DNA of 64,000 bases, taken from positions 2,790,001 to 2,854,000 of the forward strand of contig NZ_FMIC01000002.1 of assembly GCF_900091625.1 (NCBI RefSeq), in the 5' to 3' direction. Positions within the stretch are counted from its first letter, which is position 1, and each line of letters starts with the position of its first letter. The position numbers and the translations under genes are program-made. Below are positions 34,652 through 43,461 of the stretch, piece by piece. A model generated the notes under the pieces. The model had not been told where the DNA came from and did not search any database. It was given only the letters and a program-made list of their open reading frames with translations. The DNA comes from Micromonospora peucetia. GTDB taxonomy: Bacteria; Actinomycetota; Actinomycetes; Mycobacteriales; Micromonosporaceae.

Positions 34652-37180
34652 ATGGCGGGTCGTGGCCCCACCGGCCCCCGCTCGACTGAGTACGCGTGGC
34701 TGATCACCGGGCCGTTGGCCCTGATCGCCGTCGTCTGCGCGACGGTGGTCGGCCTGGTCGCGCCGCAGCCGTTCGGCGAATGGTCGCTCGCGCTGCCGCT
34801 TCTCGTGGCCATGGTGGGTGCCGGGCTGCCGGTGCTGAACTTCACCGTCCGGCGGCAGTCCCTCGGCGTGACTCTGACCGAGATACCGCTGATCCTCGCG
34901 TTCTATCTCGTCGAACCGCTCACCGTCGTCGTGATCTACACGGTCGCGTCGGCCGTGACCCATCTCAGGCACCGGTTCGGCGCGACGAAGTTCTGGTTCA
35001 ACGTGGGCCGGGCGGCCGCGGGCTCGTCCCTGGCCGTCCTCGTGCTTCAGGCGCTACCGCCAGTCCATGGTGTCGGGCCGGCCACCTGGCTCAAGCTGTT
35101 CCTAGCGGCCAGCATGGTGAACCTGCTGAGCATCGCCTCGGTCGCCGGTGTGCACACGTTGTTGCAGGGCTGGCAGGCGGGACGGGGCGCGCTTCGGCAG
35201 TCGATGTCCGCGCTCCTGGCGGCGATGATCAACATCGTCATCGGCATGATCGTGCTCATTCTGATCGCGACCACCTGGTGGTCCCTGCTGCTGCTGGGCG
35301 CGCTCCTCGCCGCGCTGGCCCTCGTCTACCGGGCGTACGCGCAGTTCTTCCGGCAGCACCGCACCCTCACCGACATGTACGAGCTGAGCCGCGCGGTGAG
35401 CGAGAGCGGCGAGTACGGCACGCTGCCCGACGCCCTCCTGGGCCGTGTGCGGGCGCTCATGCAGGCGGAGTACGCCACGCTCTGGCTGCCGGCCCAGGGC
35501 AGGCACCCCGAGGTACTGCTGACCGCGCGCAATGACGCCCCCGGTCTGCTCGACTTCGCCAAGACCCCGGCTGTCCTGCGGGAACGGGCCCGGGACGAGG
35601 GCCGTACCGTTGCCGTCGGACGTGGACTGACGACCGACGGTGACCTGCGCGCCCCGCTCTCGTCGCACCGGGTCAAGGACGTGATCGTCCTCCCGTTGCG
35701 GTCCGGCCAGGCGGTCATCGGGACGCTGGAGGTGGCCAACCGGCTGGGGGACAGCAACCACTTCGTCCGTACCGACGTGCCTCTTCTGGAGACGGTGGCG
35801 GCGCACGCGGCGGTGGCCCTGGAGAATTCGCGGCTGGTGGACCGGCTCCGGCACGACGCCAGCCACGACACGCTGACCAGGCTGCCCAACCGGCGGCGGA
35901 TCACCGGCGCGCTGGAGGAGGCCGTCAAGATCCGGGCACCCGGCGAGGTGGTGGCCCTGCTGCTGTTCGACGTCGACCGGCTGCGCCAGGTCAACGAGTC
36001 GCTCGGGCACGCCGCCGGCGACAAGGTCCTGGTCGAGGTGGCCGACCGACTGCGCTCCTGTGCGCCCTCGTCGGCCCTGGTCGGCCGGGCCGGCGGGGAC
36101 GAGTTCCTGGTGACGCTGCGACTGGAGAGCACCGAGGCGGCGATGGACCTGGCCGCGCAGCTGCGCGAGCAGATCCGCGACGAGATGGTCTTCGACGCGC
36201 TCACCCTCGACGTGGACACGGCGGTCGGTGTCGCCGTACACCCGGACCACGGCAGCGACGCCGCCTCCCTGCTGCAGCGGGTGGACCTGGCGGCGACGGC
36301 GGCCAAGTCCGTGCCGGGGAGCGTGCAACTGTTCAGTCCGACGCTGGAGTCCCGGTCGCTGCGGCGGCTAGGCCTCGCCGGCGACCTGCGGCGCGCGCTG
36401 GACAACGGTGAGCTGGAGGTCTACTTCCAGCCCAAGGTCACGCTGCGGGACCGCCGGCTGGTCGGCGTGGAGTGCCTGGCCCGCTGGGAGCACCCGGCGC
36501 ACGGCACGGTCGCCCCGGAGGACTTCGTGGCGGTGGCCGAGCACACCGGCCAGCTCGGCCGGTTCACCGAGTTCGTGCTCCGCGAGGGGCTGCGGCGCAG
36601 CCGGGACTGGACGCACGCCGGCCAGCCGCTCGCCGTCGCGGTCAACCTCTCCGCCCGTACGCTCACCGACCAGCACTTCCCGGCCCACGTCAAGGAGCTG
36701 CTCGACGAGTACGGCGTACCGCCGCAGCGGCTCACGCTGGAGATCAAGGAGGCCGGCGTGCTGGACGGCACCGACCGGCCCATTCCGACCCTGCGGCGGC
36801 TGGGTGACCTCGGCGTACGGCTGTCGGTGGACGACTTCGGCACCGGCGACTCGTCCCTGGCCCAGCTGCGCCGGCTGCCGGTGCACGAGGTGAAGGTCGA
36901 CCGCTCCTTCGTGCAGGGGATGGCGACGGACCCGGGCGACCTGGCGATCGTCAACGCGGTGGTGACGCTCTCCCAGCAGTTCGGCCTGGCTGTGGTCGCC
37001 GAGGGCGTGGAGAGCGAGCTGACCCTGGAGCTGCTCCAGGACATCGGCTGCGAGATCGGTCAGGGCTTCCTGTTCAGCCGGCCGTTGCCGTACGAGCGGC
37101 TGGAGGCGTGGTTCGGCGCCCAGGTGGATCCGGAGACGATTTCGCCGGGGCAGCTGCCTCGGCTGCGGGTCGTGCCCTGA
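34652..37180 (+). CDS. Membrane GAF-GGDEF-EAL cyclic-di-GMP protein
   Basis: A protein of 842 residues. About eight membrane helices (15-230) lead to a GAF-like domain (about 245-405), a GGDEF domain (about 420-570) with an intact GGDEF at 481-485 and HDTLTRLPNRR before it, and an EAL domain (about 585-830). The EAL signature is ECL (E607-C608-L609) in GVECLARWEHP; the later metal and catalytic motifs DDFGTG and VVAEGVES are present. It may both make and degrade cyclic di-GMP, or one half may only regulate. Starts at ATG; the periplasm-spanning part is the likely sensor. Confidence 0.92.
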   Translation: MAGRGPTGPRSTEYAWLITGPLALIAVVCATVVGLVAPQPFGEWSLALPLLVAMVGAGLPVLNFTVRRQSLGVTLTEIPLILAFYLVEPLTVVVIYTVASAVTHLRHRFGATKFWFNVGRAAAGSSLAVLVLQALPPVHGVGPATWLKLFLAASMVNLLSIASVAGVHTLLQGWQAGRGALRQSMSALLAAMINIVIGMIVLILIATTWWSLLLLGALLAALALVYRAYAQFFRQHRTLTDMYELSRAVSESGEYGTLPDALLGRVRALMQAEYATLWLPAQGRHPEVLLTARNDAPGLLDFAKTPAVLRERARDEGRTVAVGRGLTTDGDLRAPLSSHRVKDVIVLPLRSGQAVIGTLEVANRLGDSNHFVRTDVPLLETVAAHAAVALENSRLVDRLRHDASHDTLTRLPNRRRITGALEEAVKIRAPGEVVALLLFDVDRLRQVNESLGHAAGDKVLVEVADRLRSCAPSSALVGRAGGDEFLVTLRLESTEAAMDLAAQLREQIRDEMVFDALTLDVDTAVGVAVHPDHGSDAASLLQRVDLAATAAKSVPGSVQLFSPTLESRSLRRLGLAGDLRRALDNGELEVYFQPKVTLRDRRLVGVECLARWEHPAHGTVAPEDFVAVAEHTGQLGRFTEFVLREGLRRSRDWTHAGQPLAVAVNLSARTLTDQHFPAHVKELLDEYGVPPQRLTLEIKEAGVLDGTDRPIPTLRRLGDLGVRLSVDDFGTGDSSLAQLRRLPVHEVKVDRSFVQGMATDPGDLAIVNAVVTLSQQFGLAVVAEGVESELTLELLQDIGCEIGQGFLFSRPLPYERLEAWFGAQVDPETISPGQLPRLRVVP

Positions 37181-37276
37181 TCTGCGGAAAGGTGCCTGTG
37201 GGGGATCCGATTTCACCTCCCCCGCGCGGCCGTGTAATGTATCCCCTGCGCGTCGCCCTCCGGGGAGATCGCGCAG

Positions 37277-37349
37277 GCCCCCTTAGCTCAGTCGGCAGAG
37301 CGTCTCCATGGTAAGGAGAAGGTCTACGGTTCGATTCCGTAAGGGGGCT
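37277..37349 (+). tRNA. tRNA-Thr (anticodon GGT)
   Basis: Acceptor GCCCCCT pairs with AGGGGGC (37342-37348). The anticodon loop is ATGGTAA with GGT, and the T-loop is GGTTCGATTCC. No CCA is encoded. It heads the cluster tRNA-Thr, tRNA-Met, rpmG, as in mycobacteria. Confidence 0.95.
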
Positions 37350-37374
37350 CAGAGGGTCCGGCTGGACCCGCCAC

Positions 37375-37447
37375 GGCGGTGTAGCTCAGATGGTAGAGCA
37401 AGCGGCTCATAATCGCTGTGTCGCCGGTTCAAGTCCGGCCACCGCTA
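37375..37447 (+). tRNA. tRNA-Met (anticodon CAT, elongator type)
   Basis: Acceptor GGCGGTG pairs with CACCGCT through a terminal G-U. The anticodon loop is CTCATAA and the T-arm is GCCGG-TTCAAGT-CCGGC. It lacks the three G-C pairs of initiator tRNA at the anticodon stem base, so it is the elongator. CCA is not encoded. Confidence 0.93.
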
Positions 37448-37580
37448 CTCTCGTCCACCGGGCCACCTCCCGGCGGTCGGTGGGATGGGCGCCCCAGGCG
37501 CCCACTTTGCATGTCCGCGTAGTCAGCGCGTAGGCTGACGCGCCGTAGTTGTTATCCGTAGCGAGGAAGGCACTCCAGCC

Positions 37581-37748
37581 GTGGCGAAGGCGACCGATGT
37601 TCGGCCGAAGATCACTTTGGCGTGTGTGGAGTGCAAGGAGCGCAACTACATCACGCGTAAGAACCGTCGTAACGACCCGGACCGCATCGAGCTGAAGAAG
37701 TTCTGCCGGCGGGACGGCAAGCACACGGTCCACCGCGAGACCCGCTGA
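37581..37748 (+). CDS. rpmG: Ribosomal protein L33
   Basis: A protein of 55 residues starting at GTG ([15 protein letters not shown]) and ending HTVHRETR. It belongs to the zinc-ribbon-like L33 type kept beside secE in actinobacteria. The first knuckle CVEC (C15, C18) is intact, but the second reads CRRD (C42, D45) where related proteins have CPRC or CPNC, so the fourth ligand would be aspartate or the zinc site is lost. It lies between tRNA-Met and hadA. Confidence 0.93.
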   Translation: MAKATDVRPKITLACVECKERNYITRKNRRNDPDRIELKKFCRRDGKHTVHRETR

Positions 37749-37753
37749 CCAGC

Positions 37754-37770
37754 GGCCGGCACTGCCGGCC
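37754..37770. terminator. Palindromic hairpin after rpmG
   Basis: GGCCGGCA-C-TGCCGGCC is an 8-bp perfect arm pair, 6 bp after the rpmG stop. A second 11-bp inverted repeat, ATCGCCGATCC (37790-37800) with GGATCGGCGAT (37838-37848), lies before hadA. One or both may separate rpmG from the dehydratase genes. Confidence 0.5.
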
Positions 37771-37873
37771 CGGTCCTCTGGCACTTTCGATCGCCGATCC
37801 GTATGGATGGCGCGGCTCCGGCCGTCGCTGACCGTGTGGATCGGCGATTGCCGTTTACGTGTAGGTTCGCGGC

Positions 37874-38320
37874 ATGTCCCTGGACCCGTCCTTCGTCGGC
37901 CGGACGTATCCGCCGACCGCCCCCTACCAGGTGGGCCGAGAAAAGATCCGCGAGTTCGCCACGGCGATCGGTGCCGCCGATCCGGCCCACCACGACCCGC
38001 AGGCCGCCCGTGCGCTCGGCCACTCGGACGTGGTCGCCCCGCCGACCTTCCCCATCGTGCTCACCATGGCTGCCAACCAGCAGATCATCGACGACCCGGC
38101 CCTCGGTGTCGACTACAGCCGGGTCGTCCACGGCGACCAGCGCTTCGCCTACACCCGCCCGGTGGTGGCGGGGGACGAGCTGGTCTGCGTCAGCGTCATC
38201 GACGCCGTCAGCAGCCGTGGCGGGCACGGCTTCCTGACCACCCGCACCGAGGTCGCCACCCCGGCCGGCGAGCCGGTGGTGACCGTCTGGTCGAAGCTCG
38301 TCGTACGCGGGGAGGGCTGA
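37874..38320 (+). CDS. hadA: HadA-like (3R)-hydroxyacyl-ACP dehydratase subunit (MaoC, FAS1-like N-domain)
   Basis: A protein of 148 residues matching the non-catalytic partner subunit of HadAB: VGRTYPPTAPYQVGREKIREFATAIG, AADPAHHDP, VVAPPTFPIVLT and YSRVVHGDQRFAYTRPVVAGDEL. It pairs with HadB to dehydrate beta-hydroxyacyl-ACP in a FAS-II type pathway. It ends 1 bp before hadB and sits exactly where the mycobacterial gene does, between rpmG and trpT. Confidence 0.9.
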   Translation: MSLDPSFVGRTYPPTAPYQVGREKIREFATAIGAADPAHHDPQAARALGHSDVVAPPTFPIVLTMAANQQIIDDPALGVDYSRVVHGDQRFAYTRPVVAGDELVCVSVIDAVSSRGGHGFLTTRTEVATPAGEPVVTVWSKLVVRGEG

Positions 38321-38321
38321 G

Positions 38322-38714
38322 ATGGAGCTGCCAGTCAGGACGTTCCGGGTGACGCGCGCGGACCTGGTCCGCTACGCCGGCGCTTCGGGGGACTTCAACC
38401 CGATCCACTGGAGCGACCGGACCGCCACGAAGGTGGGCCTGCCGGGCGTGATCGCCCACGGCATGTTCACCATGGCGCTGGTCGGCCGCGCGGTGGCGGA
38501 GTGGGCCGGGGCGCCCGACGCGATCGTCGACTACAACGTCCGCTTCGCCCGGCCGGTGGTCGTCCCGGACGACGACGAGGGCACCGAGATCGAGGTCACG
38601 GCGGTGGTCCGGGAGGGCACGGAGGAGGGACTGACCAGGCTCGACGTGACCGCCACCTGCCGGGGGGAAAAGGTGCTGTCGCAGGCTCGGGCGACCGTCC
38701 GGAAAGCCCGCTGA
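38322..38714 (+). CDS. hadB: HadB-like catalytic (3R)-hydroxyacyl-ACP dehydratase subunit (MaoC)
   Basis: A protein of 130 residues with the hydratase-2 motif YAGASGDFNPIHWSD (catalytic D and H) and GLPGVIAHGMFTMALVGR. ATG start one base after the hadA stop, so the two are coupled. The third mycobacterial gene hadC is missing and tRNA-Trp follows. Micromonosporas make no mycolic acids, so the complex presumably serves other fatty-acid synthesis. Confidence 0.92.
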   Translation: MELPVRTFRVTRADLVRYAGASGDFNPIHWSDRTATKVGLPGVIAHGMFTMALVGRAVAEWAGAPDAIVDYNVRFARPVVVPDDDEGTEIEVTAVVREGTEEGLTRLDVTATCRGEKVLSQARATVRKAR

Positions 38715-38842
38715 CCAGGCTCCCGACGCGCGAGGGGCAGACCGGTTGGGAAAGTCGTGCCGCTACCCGTACACTGGTCCGCCGTGGGGCAAGTAACCCC
38801 TGCACGGTCGTGCACGACCGGGCAGGATGAGCATTGCCGCAC

Positions 38843-38915
<73 letters not shown>

Positions 38916-39129
38916 CGCCTCAGGCCTGACCGTTCCCGTGGGTCGCGCCGCCGTACGGCGGCGTCCGGCCCGTGGTGGTGGCATCGGCGGGGTGGCTCCG
39001 AGGCATTCGGGCCCTCTCGGCTGATCCGCCGGCCGCGGCCCGTCGCGGGACGGTTGGGTCCGGCCGGCGTGACCAAACGCCGCGCACGCCCTACAGCGTG
39101 TGAACCGACATCCCGCGACGGAGGGCGAA

Positions 39130-39528
39130 GTGGCCGACAAGAAGCGGCGCGGCGAGGACGCCGGCGACGATCGTCTGCACGACGAGGTCGTCGACGACGT
39201 GGCCGACGACGACGCCACCGACTCCGACGCCGAGGAGCCGGTTTCCCGGGGCGGCACCGCGACGCGATCGCGGGCGAAGGCGGATTCGGCGGACAGCCGT
39301 CCGAAGACCAAGGCGGATACCGACCGCGTGGGCTTCTTCGGGCGCATCGCCCGATTCATCCGCGAGGTCGTGGCGGAGCTGCGTAAGGTCATCTGGCCGA
39401 CCCGCAAGGAGCTGCTGACCTACACGGCCGTGGTGGTCGTCTTCGTCGCGGTGATGCTGACGATCGTGGCCGGCCTTGACTTCGCCTTCGCGAAGGGCGT
39501 GCTGTGGGTCTTCGGCAACCCCAGCTGA
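39130..39528 (+). CDS. secE: Preprotein translocase subunit SecE
   Basis: A protein of 132 residues from GTG (VADKKRRGED); another GTG 30 bp upstream is possible. A long acidic N-terminus rich in Asp is followed by the conserved amphipathic helix RFIREVVAELRKVIWPTRKELLTYT and one membrane helix (VVVVFVAVMLTIVAGLDFAF). SecE clamps SecY in the export channel. The acidic N-terminal extension is typical of actinobacteria. nusG follows 38 bp downstream. Confidence 0.95.
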   Translation: MADKKRRGEDAGDDRLHDEVVDDVADDDATDSDAEEPVSRGGTATRSRAKADSADSRPKTKADTDRVGFFGRIARFIREVVAELRKVIWPTRKELLTYTAVVVVFVAVMLTIVAGLDFAFAKGVLWVFGNPS

Positions 39529-39566
39529 CCGGCCGACTGAGCCGATAGTGACGGAAGTGAGCGAGC

Positions 39567-40289
39567 GTGCCTGAGTACGACGAGACCGCCGAGACCACGG
39601 ACGAGCAGTCCACGGTGGCGACGGCGGCTGATGACGAGTCGGTCGAGGCCGCCAGCGAGCCGGAGTTCCCCACCACCGAGCCCGCGCCGGACGAGGAGTA
39701 CGACCCGGTCGCCGAGCTGCGGCAGAAGCTGCGCTACGCGCCGGGCGACTGGTACGTGGTGCACTCGTACGCCGGCTACGAGAACAAGGTCAAGACCAAC
39801 CTCGAGACTCGGATCACGAGCCTCGACATGGAGGACTACATCTACCAGGTCGAGGTGCCGACCCGGGAAGAGGTGGAGGTCAAGAACGGGAAGCGGTCGC
39901 AGGTCCAGGCCAAGGTCTTCCCGGGTTACATCCTGGTTCGGATGGAGCTGACCGCCGAGTCCTACTCCTGCGTGCGTAACACGCCGGGCGTCACCGGCTT
40001 CGTGGGCGCGACGGACCGGGCCGACCGCCCGGCTCCGCTCTCCCTCGACGAGGTGCTGAAGTGGCTGGCGCCGACCGTCGAGACCGAGCAGAAGAAGGCC
40101 AAGCCCGAGATCAAGGTCCTCGACTTCGAGGTCGGCGACTCGGTCACCGTCACCGACGGCGCCTTCGCCTCGCTGCCGGCGACGATCAGTGAGATCAACG
40201 CCGATCAGCAGAAGCTCAAGGTGCTGGTGTCGATCTTCGGCCGCGAGACGCCGGTCGAGCTGAACTTCAACCAGGTCGCCAAGATCTGA
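39567..40289 (+). CDS. nusG: Transcription elongation/antitermination factor NusG
   Basis: A protein of 240 residues starting at GTG. The acidic N-terminal extension (about 55 residues) is actinobacterial. The NGN domain follows ([37 protein letters not shown]) and then the KOW domain ([21 protein letters not shown]). It binds RNA polymerase and the ribosome, linking transcription and translation. Stop precedes a strong hairpin. Confidence 0.97.
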   Translation: MPEYDETAETTDEQSTVATAADDESVEAASEPEFPTTEPAPDEEYDPVAELRQKLRYAPGDWYVVHSYAGYENKVKTNLETRITSLDMEDYIYQVEVPTREEVEVKNGKRSQVQAKVFPGYILVRMELTAESYSCVRNTPGVTGFVGATDRADRPAPLSLDEVLKWLAPTVETEQKKAKPEIKVLDFEVGDSVTVTDGAFASLPATISEINADQQKLKVLVSIFGRETPVELNFNQVAKI

Positions 40290-40298
40290 CGTCCGGAT

Positions 40299-40330
40299 CG
40301 CCGGCGGTGGGCAGCGGCCCGCCGCCGGCG
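40299..40330 (+). terminator. Hairpin between nusG and rplK
   Basis: CGCCGGCGG (40299-40307) pairs with CCGCCGGCG (40322-40330), with further GGGC-GCCC pairing in the loop. There is no U-tract. TACTCT at 40386 could be a -10 box for rplK, but no -35 is evident. Confidence 0.6.
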
Positions 40331-40473
40331 TACCCGTTGCGCCCTCCCGCCCGACCTCGGCGCAGGCGGCGGCGGGTCGCTGCGCTACTCTAGACCGTCG
40401 CCGCTGTCGCATCGCGCTGACCGTGCGCGCTCGCAGCCGGCACCTTTCCCAGTTTCAAGCCCCAGGAAGTGAC

Positions 40474-40905
40474 ATGCCTCCGAAGAAGAAGCTCGTCAAG
40501 ACGTTCACGCTTCAGCTGAAGGCCGGTCAGGCCACGCCGGCGCCGCCGGTCGGCCCCGCGCTCGGTCAGCACGGCGTGAACATCATGGAGTTCTGCAAGT
40601 CCTACAACGCGCAGACCGAGTCCCAGCGGGGCGACATCGTCCCCGCCGAGATCAGCGTCTACGAGGACCGCAGCTTCACCTTCGTCCTGAAGACCCCGCC
40701 CGCCGCCCGGCTGCTGCTCAAGGCCGCCGGAGTGGACAAGGGCTCGGGCGTCCCGCAGAAGGACAAGGTGGGCTCCGTGTCGCAGGCCCAGCTGCGTGAG
40801 ATCGCCGAGAAGAAGATGGTCGACCTCAACGCCAACGACGTCGACCAGGCCGCGAAGATCATCGCCGGCACCGCCCGGTCGATGGGCATCGTCGTCAACG
40901 ACTGA
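40474..40905 (+). CDS. rplK: Ribosomal protein L11
   Basis: A protein of 143 residues with [29 protein letters not shown] N-domain (here [20 protein letters not shown], then [12 protein letters not shown]) and the rRNA-binding C-domain ending [13 protein letters not shown]. It forms the GTPase-associated centre where thiopeptides bind; the Pro-rich helix is standard. ATG preceded by AGGAAG. rplA follows in the same operon. Confidence 0.98.
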   Translation: MPPKKKLVKTFTLQLKAGQATPAPPVGPALGQHGVNIMEFCKSYNAQTESQRGDIVPAEISVYEDRSFTFVLKTPPAARLLLKAAGVDKGSGVPQKDKVGSVSQAQLREIAEKKMVDLNANDVDQAAKIIAGTARSMGIVVND

Positions 40906-40988
40906 CCTCGGTCAGCACTCACCCGGACAGTTCGTGGGAGGGCGCGCGAGCACCGCGGCCCGCCATAGACCACAGGAGTACGCAGAAC

Positions 40989-41705
40989 ATGCAGCGCAGC
41001 AAGAGCTACCGCAAGGCCGCCGAGGTCATCGACCGGTCGAAGCTCTACACCCCCGCCGAGGCCGTGAAGCTGGCCAAGGACACCACCTCCGCCAAGTTCG
41101 ACGCCACGGTCGAGGTCGCCATGCGCCTCGGCGTCGACCCCCGCAAGGCGGACCAGATGGTCCGTGGCGTGGTCAACCTGCCGCACGGCACCGGCAAGAC
41201 CGCCCGCGTGATCGTCTTCGCCGCCGGCGCGAAGGCCGAGGAGGCCGTCGCCGCCGGTGCGGACGAGGTGGGCACCGACGAGCTGGTCGCCCGGATCCAG
41301 GGTGGTTGGCTCGACTTCGACGCGGCGATCGCCACGCCGGACCAGATGGCCAAGATCGGCCGGATCGCGCGGATCCTGGGCCCGCGCGGTCTCATGCCGA
41401 ACCCGAAGACCGGCACGGTGACCATGGACGTCACCAAGGCCGTCTCGGACATCAAGGGTGGCAAGATCACCTTCCGGGTGGACAAGCACTCCAACCTGCA
41501 CCTGATCATCGGCAAGGCCTCGTTCTCCGAGACCCAGCTGGTCGACAACTACGCGGCGGTCCTCGACGAGGTCCTGCGGGCCAAGCCGTCCGCCGCGAAG
41601 GGCAAGTACCTCAAGAAGGTCACCCTCACCACCACCATGGGCCCGGGCGTCCCGGTCGACCCCAACGTGGTGAAGAACCTGCAGGAGGGCTCGGCCGAGG
41701 CCTGA
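40989..41705 (+). CDS. rplA: Ribosomal protein L1
   Basis: A protein of 238 residues with [58 protein letters not shown] and [15 protein letters not shown], all conserved L1 segments. L1 forms the mobile stalk at the ribosomal E site and in many bacteria represses its own operon. ATG with ACAGGAG upstream. A strong terminator hairpin follows. Confidence 0.98.
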   Translation: MQRSKSYRKAAEVIDRSKLYTPAEAVKLAKDTTSAKFDATVEVAMRLGVDPRKADQMVRGVVNLPHGTGKTARVIVFAAGAKAEEAVAAGADEVGTDELVARIQGGWLDFDAAIATPDQMAKIGRIARILGPRGLMPNPKTGTVTMDVTKAVSDIKGGKITFRVDKHSNLHLIIGKASFSETQLVDNYAAVLDEVLRAKPSAAKGKYLKKVTLTTTMGPGVPVDPNVVKNLQEGSAEA

Positions 41706-41721
41706 GCATCCGTACCCCGTG

Positions 41722-41754
41722 ACGGGGCGTCGCCACATCGTGGCGGCGCCCCGT
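41722..41754 (+). terminator. Strong 15-bp hairpin after rplA
   Basis: ACGGGGCGTCGCCAC (41722-41736) folds on GTGGCGGCGCCCCGT (41740-41754) with a 3-nt loop and one G-U pair. It likely ends the rplKA transcript. Confidence 0.8.
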
Positions 41755-41782
41755 TCCGTGTCGGTTGTGGCATGCTCGGCCG

Positions 41783-42637
41783 ATGCGCCTGGAGAACGTC
41801 TGGCTGCGTTACCGACGGCGGGGCCCGTGGGTGCTGCGGGCGGCCGGGGTGCGGGTCGGCCCCGGCGAGGTGGTCGTCGTGCTCGGCCGCAACGGCGCGG
41901 GCAAGTCGACCCTGCTCCAGGTGGCGGCCGGGGTGCTGCGGCCGAGCCGGGGGCGGGTCACCGGTCGACCCCGGCACGTCGGCTGGGTCCCGGAGCGCTT
42001 TCCGGCCGACCAGCCCTTCACCGTCGAGCGCTACCTGACCGCCATGGGACGTGTCGCCGGCCTCGACCCGGCTGCTGCCGGCCGCGCGGTCGACCACTGG
42101 ACCTCCCGGCTGGGCCTGTCCGGGTTCCGCCGGGTCCGGTTGCCGGAACTGTCCAAGGGCACTGCCCAGAAGGTCGGCCTGGCCCAGGCGGTGCTGCGTC
42201 CGCCCGGCCTGCTGGTGCTCGACGAGCCGTGGGAGGGCCTCGACGCCGTGACCCGGGACCTGGTGCCCGCGGTGATCGACGAGGTGGCGGCGGCGGGCGG
42301 GTCGGTGCTGGTCAGCGACCACCGCGGCGAGATCGGCCGGTTGTCCGGAGCCCGCCGGTGGACGGTGGCGGACGGCACGGTCACCGCCAGCGCCCCGTCG
42401 GCCGACCCGGCGCTGGCGGTGGTCGAGATCGCGGTCCCGGCGGCACGGGTCGACGGCACCGTCGCCCGGCTGCGCGCCGACGGCCACCAGATCCTTCGCG
42501 TACGCCCGCCTGCCCCGGTCGGCGTGGTCGCCCCCGACGACGCCGGGAGGCCGCCGACGGGGGCCGTGGACGCCGGCGTGGCGCCCGTGGCCCGGGCACC
42601 GGAGGCCACCGGCGGGATCACCGGCGGACCGCGGTGA
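41783..42637 (+). CDS. ABC transporter ATP-binding protein
   Basis: A protein of 284 residues from ATG (MRLENVWLRYRRRGPW). Walker A is GRNGAGKST (35-43), Walker B is LLVLDEPWEGLD, and the signature loop reads LSKGTAQKV instead of LSGGQ. A Pro/Ala-rich C-terminal extension of about 60 residues follows. Its stop overlaps the permease start, so both act together. The small two-gene layout with a short permease suggests an exporter. It lies between rplA and rplJ, a place where actinobacteria often carry inserted genes. Confidence 0.88.
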   Translation: MRLENVWLRYRRRGPWVLRAAGVRVGPGEVVVVLGRNGAGKSTLLQVAAGVLRPSRGRVTGRPRHVGWVPERFPADQPFTVERYLTAMGRVAGLDPAAAGRAVDHWTSRLGLSGFRRVRLPELSKGTAQKVGLAQAVLRPPGLLVLDEPWEGLDAVTRDLVPAVIDEVAAAGGSVLVSDHRGEIGRLSGARRWTVADGTVTASAPSADPALAVVEIAVPAARVDGTVARLRADGHQILRVRPPAPVGVVAPDDAGRPPTGAVDAGVAPVARAPEATGGITGGPR

Positions 42638-43323
42638 CCGCGCTGCTCCGGCTGCGGCTGGCGGGCTTCCTGCGTACCGGACGGGCCCTGGCCCCGCTGC
42701 TCGCCGGCCTGGTGGCCCTCAGCGTCCTCTACGGCGGCGGCCGGGCACAGCCGGGGGAGGCCTACGGCGTCTCGGCGGTGGTGCTCTTCCCGGTGCTGGC
42801 CTGGCAGACCAAGGTGTTGCTGGACGTCGAGCCGGACGTGCAGCGCCGGCTGGCCCAGGCGCTGGTCGGGGCGCGCCGGGAGCGCCTGGCCGGGCTGCTC
42901 GCGGCCGGCGTGGCGGGGCTCGGCACGGTGGCCGTCGCGCTGGTCCTCCCGTGGCTCGTCGGCGGAATCGCCGGCTCTGTGGAGCCGGGCGCCCGGTCGG
43001 TGCCGGTGGGCATCGCCGTCGGGCTGTGGGCGCACCTGCTGGTCGTACCCGCCGCGGTGGCGCTCGGGGCGTTGGCCAGCCGTGCCTCGACGGGTGGCGC
43101 CGGTTACGGCGTCGCGGTGCTCGCCCTCGGCGGGGTCGGGGCGGTCGTCCTCGGCCTGAGCGACTCGGTGGCGCCCTGGCTGGCACCGCCGGTCATGGCG
43201 ACCGCGCGGGCCGCCGCCGGCGACCTGGCCGCGTCGACGGTCGTCCTGCTCACCGCCTGGGCCGCCGTCTGGAGCGCGACGGCCGGCGCCGCATACCTGT
43301 GGCGGCGCCGCTTCCGGCCCTGA
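42634..43323 (+). CDS. ABC transporter permease (membrane partner)
   Basis: A protein of 229 residues starting at GTG in a GTGA overlap with the ATPase gene. It has about six hydrophobic segments (ALAPLLAGLVALSVLYGG, AVVLFPVLAWQTKVLL, LLAAGVAGLGTVAVALVLPWLV, IAVGLWAHLLVVPAAVAL and others) and no periplasmic domain. It resembles ABC-2-type exporters of unknown substrate. No binding protein is encoded nearby. Confidence 0.75.
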   Translation: MTALLRLRLAGFLRTGRALAPLLAGLVALSVLYGGGRAQPGEAYGVSAVVLFPVLAWQTKVLLDVEPDVQRRLAQALVGARRERLAGLLAAGVAGLGTVAVALVLPWLVGGIAGSVEPGARSVPVGIAVGLWAHLLVVPAAVALGALASRASTGGAGYGVAVLALGGVGAVVLGLSDSVAPWLAPPVMATARAAAGDLAASTVVLLTAWAAVWSATAGAAYLWRRRFRP

Positions 43324-43426
43324 CGGCCGCCGCTTCCGGTCCGGCCGTCCGGTCCGGACGGCCGGCACGGCTGGGGGACTCCGGCCCTTCGTGACGGGGG
43401 AGTGACCTGGCACACCAGGGGGCGAT

Positions 43427-43455
43427 TTGGTGGTCGCGGCCCCCTCGCGTAACCT
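43427..43455 (+). promoter_or_regulatory. Candidate promoter of rplJL
   Basis: TTGGTG (43427-43432), a 17-nt spacer and TAACCT (43450-43455) give a housekeeping-type promoter, placing transcription start near 43462 and leaving a leader of about 250 nt before rplJ. Confidence 0.5.
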
Positions 43456-43461
43456 TGGCCG

